Positions 24,070-33,388 of a stretch of 64,000 nucleotides of DNA are shown here, in pieces. Every line of letters begins with the position of its first letter. Position 1 is the stretch's first letter. The position numbers and the translations under genes were made by a program. The DNA comes from Azolla caroliniana (taxonomy: Eukaryota > Polypodiophyta), in assembly GCA_043228905.1 (NCBI GenBank), contig JBHGNT010000015.1, positions 17,856,001 to 17,920,000 of the forward strand, written 5' to 3'. The notes under the pieces are model-generated. The model ran no database searches. It saw nothing but the letters and a program-made list of their open reading frames with translations, and had not been told where the DNA came from.

Positions 24070-24474
24070 TTCAGGCGCAGTGATAACCTATCGATGGGTT
24101 CAAATGGAGGACAAGCATTACAAGAAAAAGGAATACTCAAGAAGAAAGTGTATATTCACAAGTAGAATAGCAAATACAAAATGTAGCATTACAAGGAGTC
24201 ACAACCAACTTAGTATGAAGTATGAGGAGGGTGCTTTATATATAGTCACCCTCTCTCTTCATTAACTAACTACAACAACCACTCTCTCTTGGGGAATGTG
24301 AAGACTCATAGTCATGAGGAATATGTAACTCATTAGTTATGTGTCATAGAATATGATTCTATGACACATAGTTAATGTGTAGAGAGTAGTGGTGTGACTC
24401 TTGACCTTTGAGTAATCATAGATTCTCAAAAGGTGTGTTCACATGTTGCACTATGTTGAGCTTGATTCTTAACA
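24070..24474 (-). repeat. LTR fragment with a strong hairpin
   Basis: Read on the minus strand it starts TGTTAAGAATCAAGCTCAAC at 24474 and has a TATA box (ACTATATATAAAGC, near 24240). Arms at 24333-24352 and 24356-24375 are complementary at 18 of 20 positions around a 3-base loop. The left end is uncertain and no target duplication was found. The LTR separates the decayed gypsy pol from copia copy B. Confidence 0.5.
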
Positions 24475-26442
24475 GTACTCCACACGTAGTGGTGTTGACT
24501 TATCAGTATGCCTTCTGGGGTGCAGATCACTTTGATCCTGAGGAAGTAATGAAGGTCCCCAAGATCCTTCATGTCAAACGATGCCGCAAGGTTGGACTTG
24601 ACGCGATCAATTTCGTCCAGGTCGGCGCCAACGATGACTAAATCATAAAGTAAAATGCTTACCAATCTGTGGCGACCTTGCTGAATGAACAGTGAAGAGT
24701 CTAACTTCAACATGGCAAACCCCATCCGACACAGTCGCTGCGTGATTTTCGCGTTCCAGGCACGCGGGGCTTGCTTGAGTCCGTAAAGGGACTTCTTTAG
24801 TCAACAAACGACCGATGTGTTTAACAATCGGCAACGGTTCGATTTGAACCAAACCGATACGTGAAACCGTGGTTTCATGGTTTAATGGTTTCAACGGTTC
24901 GGCTCGGTTTGGTTCGGTTTCAATAGTCAAAAACCGCGGTTAAACCATTTTTTATTTTTTATTTTTTATTTATTTTTTAAAAAACTCTAAAACAAATCTA
25001 AAAAATTTTAAAAAATCTAAGCGTAGCCCTTTGCCACTAACCGGGCCTTGTACCGGTTGACGAAGCCATCGGTGTTGTATTTGACCTTGTATACCCACCA
25101 ACAACTAATTGGCTTCACTCTTGTCGATATGTCCACCAAGTCCCACGTCTCGTTTTCCGTGAGTGCGTGCATCGCTTCCTCCATGGCCTTCTGCTAGTTC
25201 AAATCCTTAGCCGCTTCTACGTAGCTTTCCGGCTCACACACGCTTGCCACCTTCACCATGTACGCATAATGATGCGCCATATACTCATTGTACCCTTACC
25301 TCTTCACGGGGTTTTTCTGGCAGGTGGATCGGCGTAACTTCTCGTTCGCCGATTGCAAGGCCCTCTTGATCGACTCGAACTTCGTCTTTGAAGATCTGTC
25401 TTTGTTTAGTCTGGAGTCGAATTCGCTCCGATCCGACTCTGCTTTGCCAGTGTCGTACTCCGGCATCTTCTTCTTCCCCTTTTCTTTGCGCGTGAACCGT
25501 CTCCTCAGTTCCTTGCATGGGGAGAGGACGGCCGAGTCATCACTACTCACCAGCAAATCATCCGGTTGACCACTCCGGATCAACCAGTCTGGATTCAGTC
25601 CACTCATCCAAAGGGAAGTCGAACTATCCGGCTGTTCGGATTCCGCGACGCTTCTCTCGGTTCCGGATTCGACTTGATCATCTACAACATTCGGTCCGGG
25701 CTCGGGTTTGGGTGGTGAGAAGTACCAAGATGCCGATTCATCAAAAACGACATCTCGATTGACTCGAACCGTTTTCAATCGGGCGTTATAGCACTTATAC
25801 CCCTTCTATTCATCCGAGTAGCTGACGAGAATGCACTTTTCGGCTTTCGCGTCTAACTTCCTCCGTTTTTCCTTCGGTACATGCACATATGCAATGCTAC
25901 CGACCACTCGAAGGTGTTCCAAATCCGGCTTCCACTCGACATACAGTTCGTGCGGCGACTGCGACACCTTTGTCCCTGAGGTAGATATCTGATTCTGTAT
26001 GTAGATAGCTATCTGAATTACTTCGGCCCAATAAAACTTGGGCATGCTTTTCTCCTCAAGCATCGCCCTTGCCACTTCTACCAGTATCATGTTTTGACAC
26101 TCGGCCATGCCATTCTACTCCGGCGTGTATCTGTAGAAGAATTCCCGGCGGATTCCCTTCATTTGTAGATAACTCGTTAACTGGCCTGGAAAAGTACTCT
26201 TTTCCACCATCCGATCTCAGACACTTGAACTTTCTTCCGAGCTCACGGTCGACAAGGTTCTTCAAATCCCGAAAGCACGAGAAGACTTCGCTTTTCTTCT
26301 TAGTTAGATAGATCCAAGTGTGTTGGGTGAAATCGTCAATGAAGGAGACGAAATACTGACTCCAGCCGATACTCACATTTTGTGTCAGACCCCACACATC
26401 CGAATGGATGAGATCGAGTTGATTCCGGCTCCAATTCTTCTC
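24475..26442 (-). pseudogene. Ty1/copia copy B, pol 3' half
   Basis: Minus-strand blocks, right to left: integrase core (QLDLIHSDVWG, YFVSFIDDFTQHTWIYL, KCLRSDGGKEYF), the end of the core (VARAMLEEKSMPKFYWAE), the long linker (FTRKEKGKKKMPEYDTGK), and RT pieces (LDSSLFIQQG, MKDLGDLHYFL). Between 24803 and 25020 the RT palm is replaced by unrelated DNA. Unlike copies A and E, this copy is in frame at the linker-RT junction (near 25095). The 3' end is lost at 24475. The other half lies at 28889-30294, beyond the Penelope-like insertion. Confidence 0.85.
24803..25020. repeat. foreign segment inside copia B RT
   Basis: About 218 bp replaces the copia RT palm. It is built from GGTTCGGTTTGGTTCGG- and AACCG-type motifs followed by an A/T-rich tail (TTTTTTATTTTTTATT). 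This composition is common in plant MITEs and SINE-like repeats. No terminal inverted repeats or target duplication were confirmed. Confidence 0.35.
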
Positions 26443-27059
26443 TTTTTTAAGATTGCTTAAAGTGTGCGGCACTTCATCGGGGGTTGTTTGGGGTGGACTC
26501 AAGTTTAGATCTTATTTGTATGTCTAAACATAAGTAGTGATATAGTTTTAGAAGAATAGAAAAGTGAGGGCGTGGGTGGGGGTTAGGGGAGTGTAGCTTA
26601 TTGAAGTTATCAAAAGTATTTAAACCTAATCAAAGCTTTTAGAACATATTAAAGATCATTGGGATAACTTAAGTTATTAGACACCAATAAAGTACTATTA
26701 AAACACCAATATAGCATATTATTAAAACGGGACCACACGCTTAGATGAACGGGAGTTGTTTAAACACACGCTTAAGCAAACACTTAAAAGAAAGATTATT
26801 ATAAAAAAATAGAAATAAAAATAGAAAAGAGAGATTGAGATTAAAAAATGATTATGGTTAAGAAGGGATTATGATTAAGGGGGAAGGGGTTGCTAAACAA
26901 AGTACTTAAATGAATGTTTAAACAAATATTTAGATAAGAAAACACTTGGGCAAACACTTAACGCAAGGTTATGATTAAAAGAGAAGGGAGGGATTATGGT
27001 TAAAGAAAAGGGGTCATGGTTGAGAAGAGAATGATTATGATTAAGAGAGGAGAATACTT

Positions 27060-27300
27060 AAACAAATGTTTAAACAAAAAGTTAAACCTAAAAATGATTG
27101 AACAAGTACTTAAAAAAAAGGGGGTTAAACAAGTACGTAATAAAAATGATTATTAAACAAGTACTTAATAGCAAATGATTAAATAAATACTTAAAAACTT
27201 AAGACAAAAAAAAAAAATTGATAAAAAAGTGATTAAACAAGTACTTAATAAAAATTTATTAAATAAGTACTTAAGAACTTAAGACAAAAAATTAGATAAG
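27060..27300 (-). repeat. short AT-rich tandem repeats in the PLE 3' region
   Basis: Repeated AAACAAGTACTTAATAAAAA and ACTTAAGACAAAAAA strings recur with irregular 30-90 bp spacing downstream of the ribozyme motif. Confidence 0.6.
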
Positions 27301-27345
27301 AGCAACACATAGAAGGAAAGAAAGTTTTACTATCATAAGGCAACG

Positions 27346-27391
27346 ATCGGCAAATGCATTTCGCCTCGATGGAGGCTCTTCAGTGCCCGAT
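27346..27391 (-). ncRNA. minimal type I hammerhead ribozyme motif
   Basis: On the minus strand: stem I 5' arm ATCGGGCA, core CTGAAGA, stem II GCCTC-CATC-GAGGC (5 perfect pairs, 4-base loop), core GAA, a minimal stem III (ATGCAT), cleavage position T, and stem I 3' arm TGCCGAT. Stem I forms 4 pairs, a bulged G and 3 more pairs. All conserved core positions of the hammerhead fold are present (CUGANGA and GAAA). Hammerheads with a very short stem III are known from PLE terminal repeats. The motif lies about 200 bp after the PLE stop codon, where a pseudo-LTR would be expected. Self-cleavage is inferred, not shown. Confidence 0.8.
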
Positions 27392-27553
27392 GTACAAATG
27401 ATGAAAACTAAGCCTACTAGGTTGCTCTTTTTATAGGGAGAGGGAAGAGAGTCCTTTGTATGTGGGACATACAAAAGTGTGTACAAAGGGAAGGTAAAAG
27501 AGTGTACACAAGACTTTAGGTGGGGGTTAAGAGGGGTGAGAGTACATAAAACA

Positions 27554-28888
27554 TTAGGTGGGGGGAAAGGATGCGTGTACTAGGTGGTTTCTTAGTTTTT
27601 TACCATTTAGCCAACACGTGAGAGGGGGTGTAAGGGAACTGTATTGTGGTTGTCCTAGAAGGGGTTTAAGTTTGTTTCTCACGAGCGCTCCGATTTGGAG
27701 TTTTTTGATACATGGGGAGTAACGAAGCTTAAAAACAATGGGTGGAGGTTTTTTGTTGTTGGGTTGGTTAGAGAGTAGTTGGTTTCGTATGGAGTAGGGG
27801 ACGGTCGAAAAACACTTGAGTAGGAACTTCGATGGGTAGCCCCTAGCTCTTAGGCGGTCGTAGAACTTTTTGCGTAGTTCCATGTAGCCATTTTCCGAGC
27901 TCTCCCGGATAGCATACCGTTTTAGTTCTCCCGTGATGAAGCCCTTTTTGTGTGCTATGGGGTGCGAGGATTTCCACGGGAGGTACATGTAGGCATTGAG
28001 AGGTTTTTGGTGGCATGCGGTGTCGAGGATGCCGAATTCTTTAAAGTATGGGCCTTTGAAGAGGACGACGTCTAGGATGGTGATCTCTTTAGGGGAGGTT
28101 GTTGATTCAATACAGATGTGTTGTTGTAGAGGCACGCCGTATTGGTGTAAGAAGGTGTGAAGTGTATCGGGGGAACCTTCCCAAACTCCTATGGCATCAT
28201 CGATGTAGCGTTTGTAGTAGAGTAGTTGCGGTGTTTGGAAAGCTAGGTTGTCGTCCTCTAGCTGTGAAAGAAACAAGCAAGCGTAAACAACGGCAAAATT
28301 ACTACTCATCGCAGTGCCTTTAATTTGTAACCAAAAAGCATTATTAAAGGAGAGAAAATTGTTTCTAAGTATAAGTTCGGCAACACTCATAATGATTTTG
28401 GTTTTGTGTGGTGGGAAATGATGTGAAATAGATTTTTTAAAAACCAATAGACCTTCCGTGGTAGGTATACTGGGATATAGTGACACTACGTCAAAAGAAA
28501 GCAACATGCAAGTTTTGGGGAAGGTGTGGTGTGCTAGGTCCTTAACAAGTGTTAAGGAGTCTTTGAGGTGTTGTTTTTTAGACAATAAGACAGGATGTAG
28601 TAGATGGTGTAGCCATTTAGAGGCTCTTTCGAAAACATAATTGTTGTAGGCGCAAATAGGGCGTCCTACAACAATGGGCTTGTGGATTTTGGGGATGATG
28701 TAGAAACGACATATCCTGAAACCATGTTTGGGTTTCTGAAGGAGGAATCTAATTTCCTCATTGGAGAGGTGGGGGGAAGCTTTCAGACATAGGTGTTCAA
28801 GTCGACTGTGGAGAGTTTCTAGGGGGACATCTTTGACGGGGGTGTAAGTGTTTTTGTCGTTGAGTTGTCTAAGGCATTCGTTAAGGTA
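27554..28888 (-). CDS. Penelope-like reverse transcriptase (5'-truncated)
   Basis: About 444 codons of uninterrupted PLE reading frame. Visible blocks are YLNECLRQLNDKNTY, the PLE signature FYIIPKIHKP near the RT start, the thumb-proximal HLLHPVLL, motif A LLSFDVVSLYPSIPTTEGL (catalytic Asp), NNFLSFNNAFWLQIKGTAMS, and motif C YYKRYIDDAIGVW (catalytic DD). The C-terminal FKLRYSPCIKKL and KKLRNHLVHASF blocks are typical of the region just before the PLE endonuclease. The GIY-YIG endonuclease itself is not present: the frame stops at TAA 27554, and I see no convincing domain beyond. By chance the frame continues upstream into copia to 29527, giving a 657-codon chimeric ORF. Function: RNA-templated DNA synthesis for the element. 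The RT looks catalytically intact; the missing N-terminus makes this copy incomplete. Confidence 0.9.
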   Translation of the reverse strand, partial: YLNECLRQLNDKNTYTPVKDVPLETLHSRLEHLCLKASPHLSNEEIRFLLQKPKHGFRICRFYIIPKIHKPIVVGRPICAYNNYVFERASKWLHHLLHPVLLSKKQHLKDSLTLVKDLAHHTFPKTCMLLSFDVVSLYPSIPTTEGLLVFKKSISHHFPPHKTKIIMSVAELILRNNFLSFNNAFWLQIKGTAMSSNFAVVYACLFLSQLEDDNLAFQTPQLLYYKRYIDDAIGVWEGSPDTLHTFLHQYGVPLQQHICIESTTSPKEITILDVVLFKGPYFKEFGILDTACHQKPLNAYMYLPWKSSHPIAHKKGFITGELKRYAIRESSENGYMELRKKFYDRLRARGYPSKFLLKCFSTVPYSIRNQLLSNQPNNKKPPPIVFKLRYSPCIKKLQIGALVRNKLKPLLGQPQYSSLTPPLTCWLNGKKLRNHLVHASFPPT

Positions 28889-30294
28889 CCAATTCTTCTC
28901 GTTAGGGAACGGAAGCCTATATTGCTTCCCGAGTTGGCAAGCTTCACAAATTTGGCCTTTTCGGCCATTGAACTTCGGCAGTCTAGAAACTACGTGTTCC
29001 GACTGCATGTCCTGAAGCTTCTGGAAGTTGATGTGGCCAATCCGCTTATGCCATATGTCGATGTCCAACTCAACCTTTTTCCCTTTTGTGAACATAGCGG
29101 TGCCAACATCATTCGTTTCGAGGATAAACATCCTCTCGTCTGATCGCCCTTGCACAATAACTTTGCCCTCTTCTTCAATGAAGCACCCGAGGTGCATGAA
29201 CCGAACATAAAGACACCAAAATAGGCAAACCACCCCCCATTGTTCCAGTTTTTCTAAATAGGCAAACCACTCTGAGTGGCTTGTCATATGGTTTGACTCT
29301 CCGAAATCAACATACCATACCTCGTTCAGTTTCAAGGTTTTTTTCTTCATCGAGTTAGCCTTGTGTTTCATCACAAAGGTTGGGCTCGATCCATTTCCAA
29401 AACCGAAACCTTCCAGTCCTTCAGAGTAGTGTGAGCTTTGCCGGCTTCCCCGTCCGGCCTTGCCGGATCCGGTCTTGCTTTCCAACACTCGCTTTCTCTG
29501 TGGCCCTTCCAGCCATAGTACCAACAATCCACCGTAATCTTCTCTTGCCAGTTTCCGACGCCACTTTGACTCCCCTTGCTTGTGGAGGGTCCGGAACTGT
29601 TGTCGACACCATCATTGTGCCTCCGATTTTGCTCTTGTTGACTGCTTCCACCGCTGTCAATCCGCCTCGTCTACCACGACCACGGGGCAAATCTGCCTCC
29701 ATGTACAGCATCTTGTTGTCAGTGTGTGTGCTCGTCCTCTACTAGGAGCATCGACAGTAATTCGAAAAATGAGGGTGTATTCTCCCTTGTACAAATCGTT
29801 GTCTGGAATACTCCGAACTTCAACGTTGGGCCCCTGAGACAGACCTGCACCATCTCATCTTCCTGGACGGTCACGTTGATATAATCAAGTGAGTCGTAGA
29901 TGTCTTTGATCTGGGCCTTATAGTCGGTCACCGACATGTCCTTCTATCGGACATTGCTCAACTCCTGTCAGAGTTGTAGCTTCCGAGTTGTGGTGCTTGC
30001 GGCGATGACCTTCTTCAGGTTTCCCCAAGCTTCCTTTGGCGTCTTGGCGTCCCGGATATGGCTCAACAATTGATCGTTGACGTTGGACGCAAAGTAGTAC
30101 ATAACTTTGCTTGTTGCTTGTTCCCAAGCCGGGAAGTCCCTGTGTGCCACATCAGGTGCCATATCGTTAGCTCTGTCGACATAACTCCAGTAATCGTGCC
30201 CGAGCAGGTACTGGTGCATCTTGTACAACCAAGATACATAGTTGGATCTATCGAGCTTCTTCATCAGGAGCAAGCTAGCCATTCCTCGGTCCAT
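28889..30294 (-). pseudogene. Ty1/copia copy B, gag to integrase N-terminus
   Basis: Minus strand from ATG 30294 (MDRGMASLLLMKKLDRSNY): gag (LLGHDYWSYVDRAND; FASNVNDQLLSHIRDAKT; QEDEMVQVCLRG), a degraded zinc-knuckle area, the protease region (VWYVDFGESNHMTSHSEW, where the usual DSGAS reads DFGES, so the protease active-site context is damaged), and the integrase zinc finger (WHKRIGHINFQKL, ICEACQLGKQYR) up to the PLE. Several stops and a deletion after the protease (KLEQWG then VVCLFW) show decay. Confidence 0.85.
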
Positions 30295-30389
30295 GTTTTT
30301 CTTCTGTCTATTTGTACCGAGTGTTAGGGTTTGTCTTCAGAAAATGCTTGTCGGCTGCAAAGGTTCTCAACCCTTGTGCTCTAATATCA

Positions 30390-31475
30390 TGTAAAAGAAT
30401 ACGATTCCGGAAGCTAAGAAAAAACCGGCTCGTCCGGATAGCTAAAGAATATAAACACAGTGTCGCGTTACTACGCGCGTGCGTGGAGAAACGAGGCGGG
30501 ACCGCCGGGGTCTTGAACCGAAGAGCAGGTGATAGGAGGGGAAAGAGAAAGAGAGAGACGACCGGTTACGTATGAGCAAAGAAACACAGGGACACGGCCC
30601 GTCAACGCAGAAAACACGAATGGACACAGAGACAGAGAGACACGAAAGTTTGTATATTAACGAATAACAAATACACAATAGAGCACGCGAGCGGTTACAA
30701 CCGAACAGGCCGGCGAACAGATGCCGATGCCTGTTCGTCTGCGCACGAAAGGGAAAAAGGATGGAGGTGTTGCCGGAAGCACACAGGCGTTCCTCGAAGC
30801 AGCGCGAGCCTCCCGAAAACCTGCAGCGAAGAGCGATGGAGAACAAACAGAGGAGAAGCGTTTGGTTACGGTCCGACAGCACTTCGTCCTCCTCAATGCG
30901 CGATCCCCTCCTCCCCGCGTCTCCCTTTCTTTTATAGCTTCATGAAGGGAGCCGTCTCCCTCATTTACTTCCTACCTACCGAATCTAACTACCCAGATAT
31001 ACCTATGTACCTAATTCCCTATTATATACATTAAATGGCGTGCACGCGTGAAGAGCCGGTTCACGCGCGCTATGCACCGATTGCGCCAAGGAACGGTTTT
31101 CTTCACGACAACGGGTTTAATGGAAACCTTACACGGGAGAGATAGAGAGAGCAAAACAGTAAACTCAATTTCAATATAATAACACTCTATACATAGAATG
31201 TGCTCAAAGAGCACTTTTATACAAGTCCTTACACAAACTGATAGAAGTACTAACATGTGCTTCAATGCTCATACGAGTGACTGACATTGTCTCCCAAAAG
31301 TATGCATACGTACTAGGCTAGATCCGTAGGCCTCTAACGGCCTACAAATTACAATCTGATCCGGCTCTTGGTTCCGGATACCATTTGGACACCGATCCAG
31401 TTCTCCGTTCCGGACTCCGATCCGGCTCTAACTTATTCAGCCGATCCAGATCCGATTGAGCTTGTTCGCTCAACA
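30390..31475 (-). repeat. 5' LTR of copia B with a nested LTR-like insertion
   Basis: LTR sequence runs from TGTAAAAGAATACG at 30390 (next to a degenerate PBS, GCTCTAATATCA, 30378-30389) to GTTCGCTCAACA at 31475. It is interrupted at about 30461-31110 by about 650 bp of GC-rich sequence with TG and CA ends and, on the minus strand, a TATA box (GCTATAAAAGAAAG, near 30935). This is probably a solo LTR of another family, but the flanks do not show a matching target duplication. Confidence 0.65.
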
Positions 31476-32959
31476 AATTGGTTACATACAAGCATCCCCT
31501 TCCTAAGATTCTCTCGTGAGGCTTGTAGAAACATGAGAGAATCATTAGCCAAAGCTTGTGCTACTAGTTGCCCTTTAGACGGAAGGTGTAGATCCACAAT
31601 GTCACCATTTGTTGTTTTAAATATTAATGTGTGAATTAGTCAGCATTCACTAGGGGATCCATCTAGGAAAACCCTCCCTTCGAAGAAAGGGCTCCTTCGT
31701 GGAATTGAACGGCCTCCCTCTTCAGAAAAGTTTTCTTGAAATTGCAAAAATACCCCTTTTTCTCAAACATTGTTTGGTCGACAAGACGCTAGCCTCGGTT
31801 GGCGTGGCAAGTTCAGCTCCTATCATTTGCAACATAGTTCAGAGTTTGGATTCACATTCCAAAAATGTTGTCATGTTCCTTCTTGTGATCCTTTGCGTCT
31901 GCATTACAATCCTTACAAGGTAAAGCTCTAGATTCCATCTTTCATCAAATTTGTGACAATTTCACATATCTTCCTGCTTCGTACTCAAATTCTTGAGCCA
32001 AAAAATCCACCGCAATCCTAGAATGATTGAAAAACTCACAGTAACAAAAGGAATATTTTTTTGTAGGTATATAAAAAAGAAATATTGTAATACATCGAGT
32101 GGTTCTAACTTAGATACAAGCAAGATGAAATCTTGACTATGTTACATGGAGTAGCTTGATCAACAAATAGATAAGTTAGAAATAGAAAAATTAGGGAGAA
32201 AAGTTTCAAGATCAAATGTTTGAGTTTTTGTACAATCTCCCATTTGCCATTGTTGGCCTAGCACACTTTCTTGATTTGCAAACTTGGGCTCAATATAAAA
32301 AAGGGATCCCTAACAATGAGCTCTATTGTCCATTTTATAGCCCGTTGGATCTCCCCTTGCAAATAAAAATAGTAATCTCCTCTCTCAACACGCATGGAAA
32401 CCTATCTTCCTAAGGCGACTTGTGTGAGAAAAATATTGATCACATCCATCGATTCACATTACCTTCCATGTTGCCTCGGTAGGATTCAAACCCTTGAATT
32501 TTTCATTCCGAGATAAAGCTCTTGTTGATTTGAGGTACATCTTTTTTTTGTCTTGAACCTCTAGTCGTACCTTCTTCCTAACCTTCAACCTTCGATAAAC
32601 CTAGAGTTTGATGTTTTCCTTCCCATGATCACCCCGCATCACGACAATGTGTTCCCTTAATTTCACTTGCATGCACCTTTCACATGTTCACAGTTCAGGT
32701 GACCTTTTTACACAAACTCTAGATCATTTTTCTCTTTTAATATCTTATTTATAGGATTCTCAAGCTAACACCTCTTAGCTTGAGAGAGATCATCAAGTTG
32801 ACAAGACACTAGAATATCTAAACTTGGTGTCATGGGTTCGTCTCCCATTGTCTACAATTCTCTTTTACTCATGACTTTTCATCAAGAACTCTTATTAGTG
32901 CTAGAGATTTTGTTGCCACCCTAATGGAATCCTCTAATGTACTCTAAAAGTTCACATAT
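31476..32959. other. no gene recognised
   Basis: AT-rich, with short GC-richer patches (31640-31760). ORFs are short and match nothing I know. Probably old repeat debris between copia copies B and C. Confidence 0.45.
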
Positions 32960-33388
32960 GCAGAAGCTCATACTCAAGACACGCCCAGCCAGGCCGGACA
33001 ACAACACACAGGTAAACACAGAGAATGGAAAATACATAGAGAGAGAGACAAAGAGAGCAGACAATAAAACTTTATATTCAAAAAGATAACACTCTATACA
33101 TACAATTTTGCTCAGTGAGCACTTTTATACAAGCCATGACAACAGGCTGACACAAGTACTGACAAGCACTTGAATGCTCATACATGAGCGTCTGACAATA
33201 TCTGAACATAATATTCCTAATACTATGTTCGGCCCTAATGGCTCTATCAGCTTGTCGGCTTCTTCAACCGATTGGCATTCGGCTTTTCTAGCTAATACTC
33301 CTCAGCTGACTCCGTTGTCAGCTTCTTCAGTTGATCTAGTCTACCGGCCTATAGCCGATCCGGATCATGTTGAGCTTGTCTCTCAACA
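32960..33388 (-). repeat. 3' LTR of copia copy C
   Basis: The reverse complement starts TGTTGAGAGACAAGCTCAAC (33388) and aligns with the other copia LTRs. The left border is approximate. The pol sequence abuts it directly with no purine tract, so RT, RNase H and the PPT have been deleted. Confidence 0.7.

Larger units (their letters stand above)
26443..28888 (-). mobile_element. Penelope-like retroelement (PLE) inserted in copia B
   Basis: The insertion interrupts the copia integrase region and is flanked by a 12-bp direct repeat, CCAATTCTTCTC (26431-26442 and 28889-28900). Removing the insert and one repeat restores a gap-free alignment of copia B with copia E. On the minus strand the insert holds, in order, a PLE-type RT ORF (stop at 27554), a TATA-like CTATAAAAAGAG (about 27425-27436), a hammerhead ribozyme motif (27346-27391) and about 900 bp of AT-rich DNA ending in TTAAAAAA at the repeat. 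The copy is 5'-truncated: the ORF starts inside the protein, just before the RT. Confidence 0.88.

Noticed and set aside
27392-27553. HHLYIGH-like string after the PLE stop as a relic of the GIY-YIG domain
   Set aside because: Only a three-residue match; its last codons lie within the hammerhead motif, which explains the sequence better.
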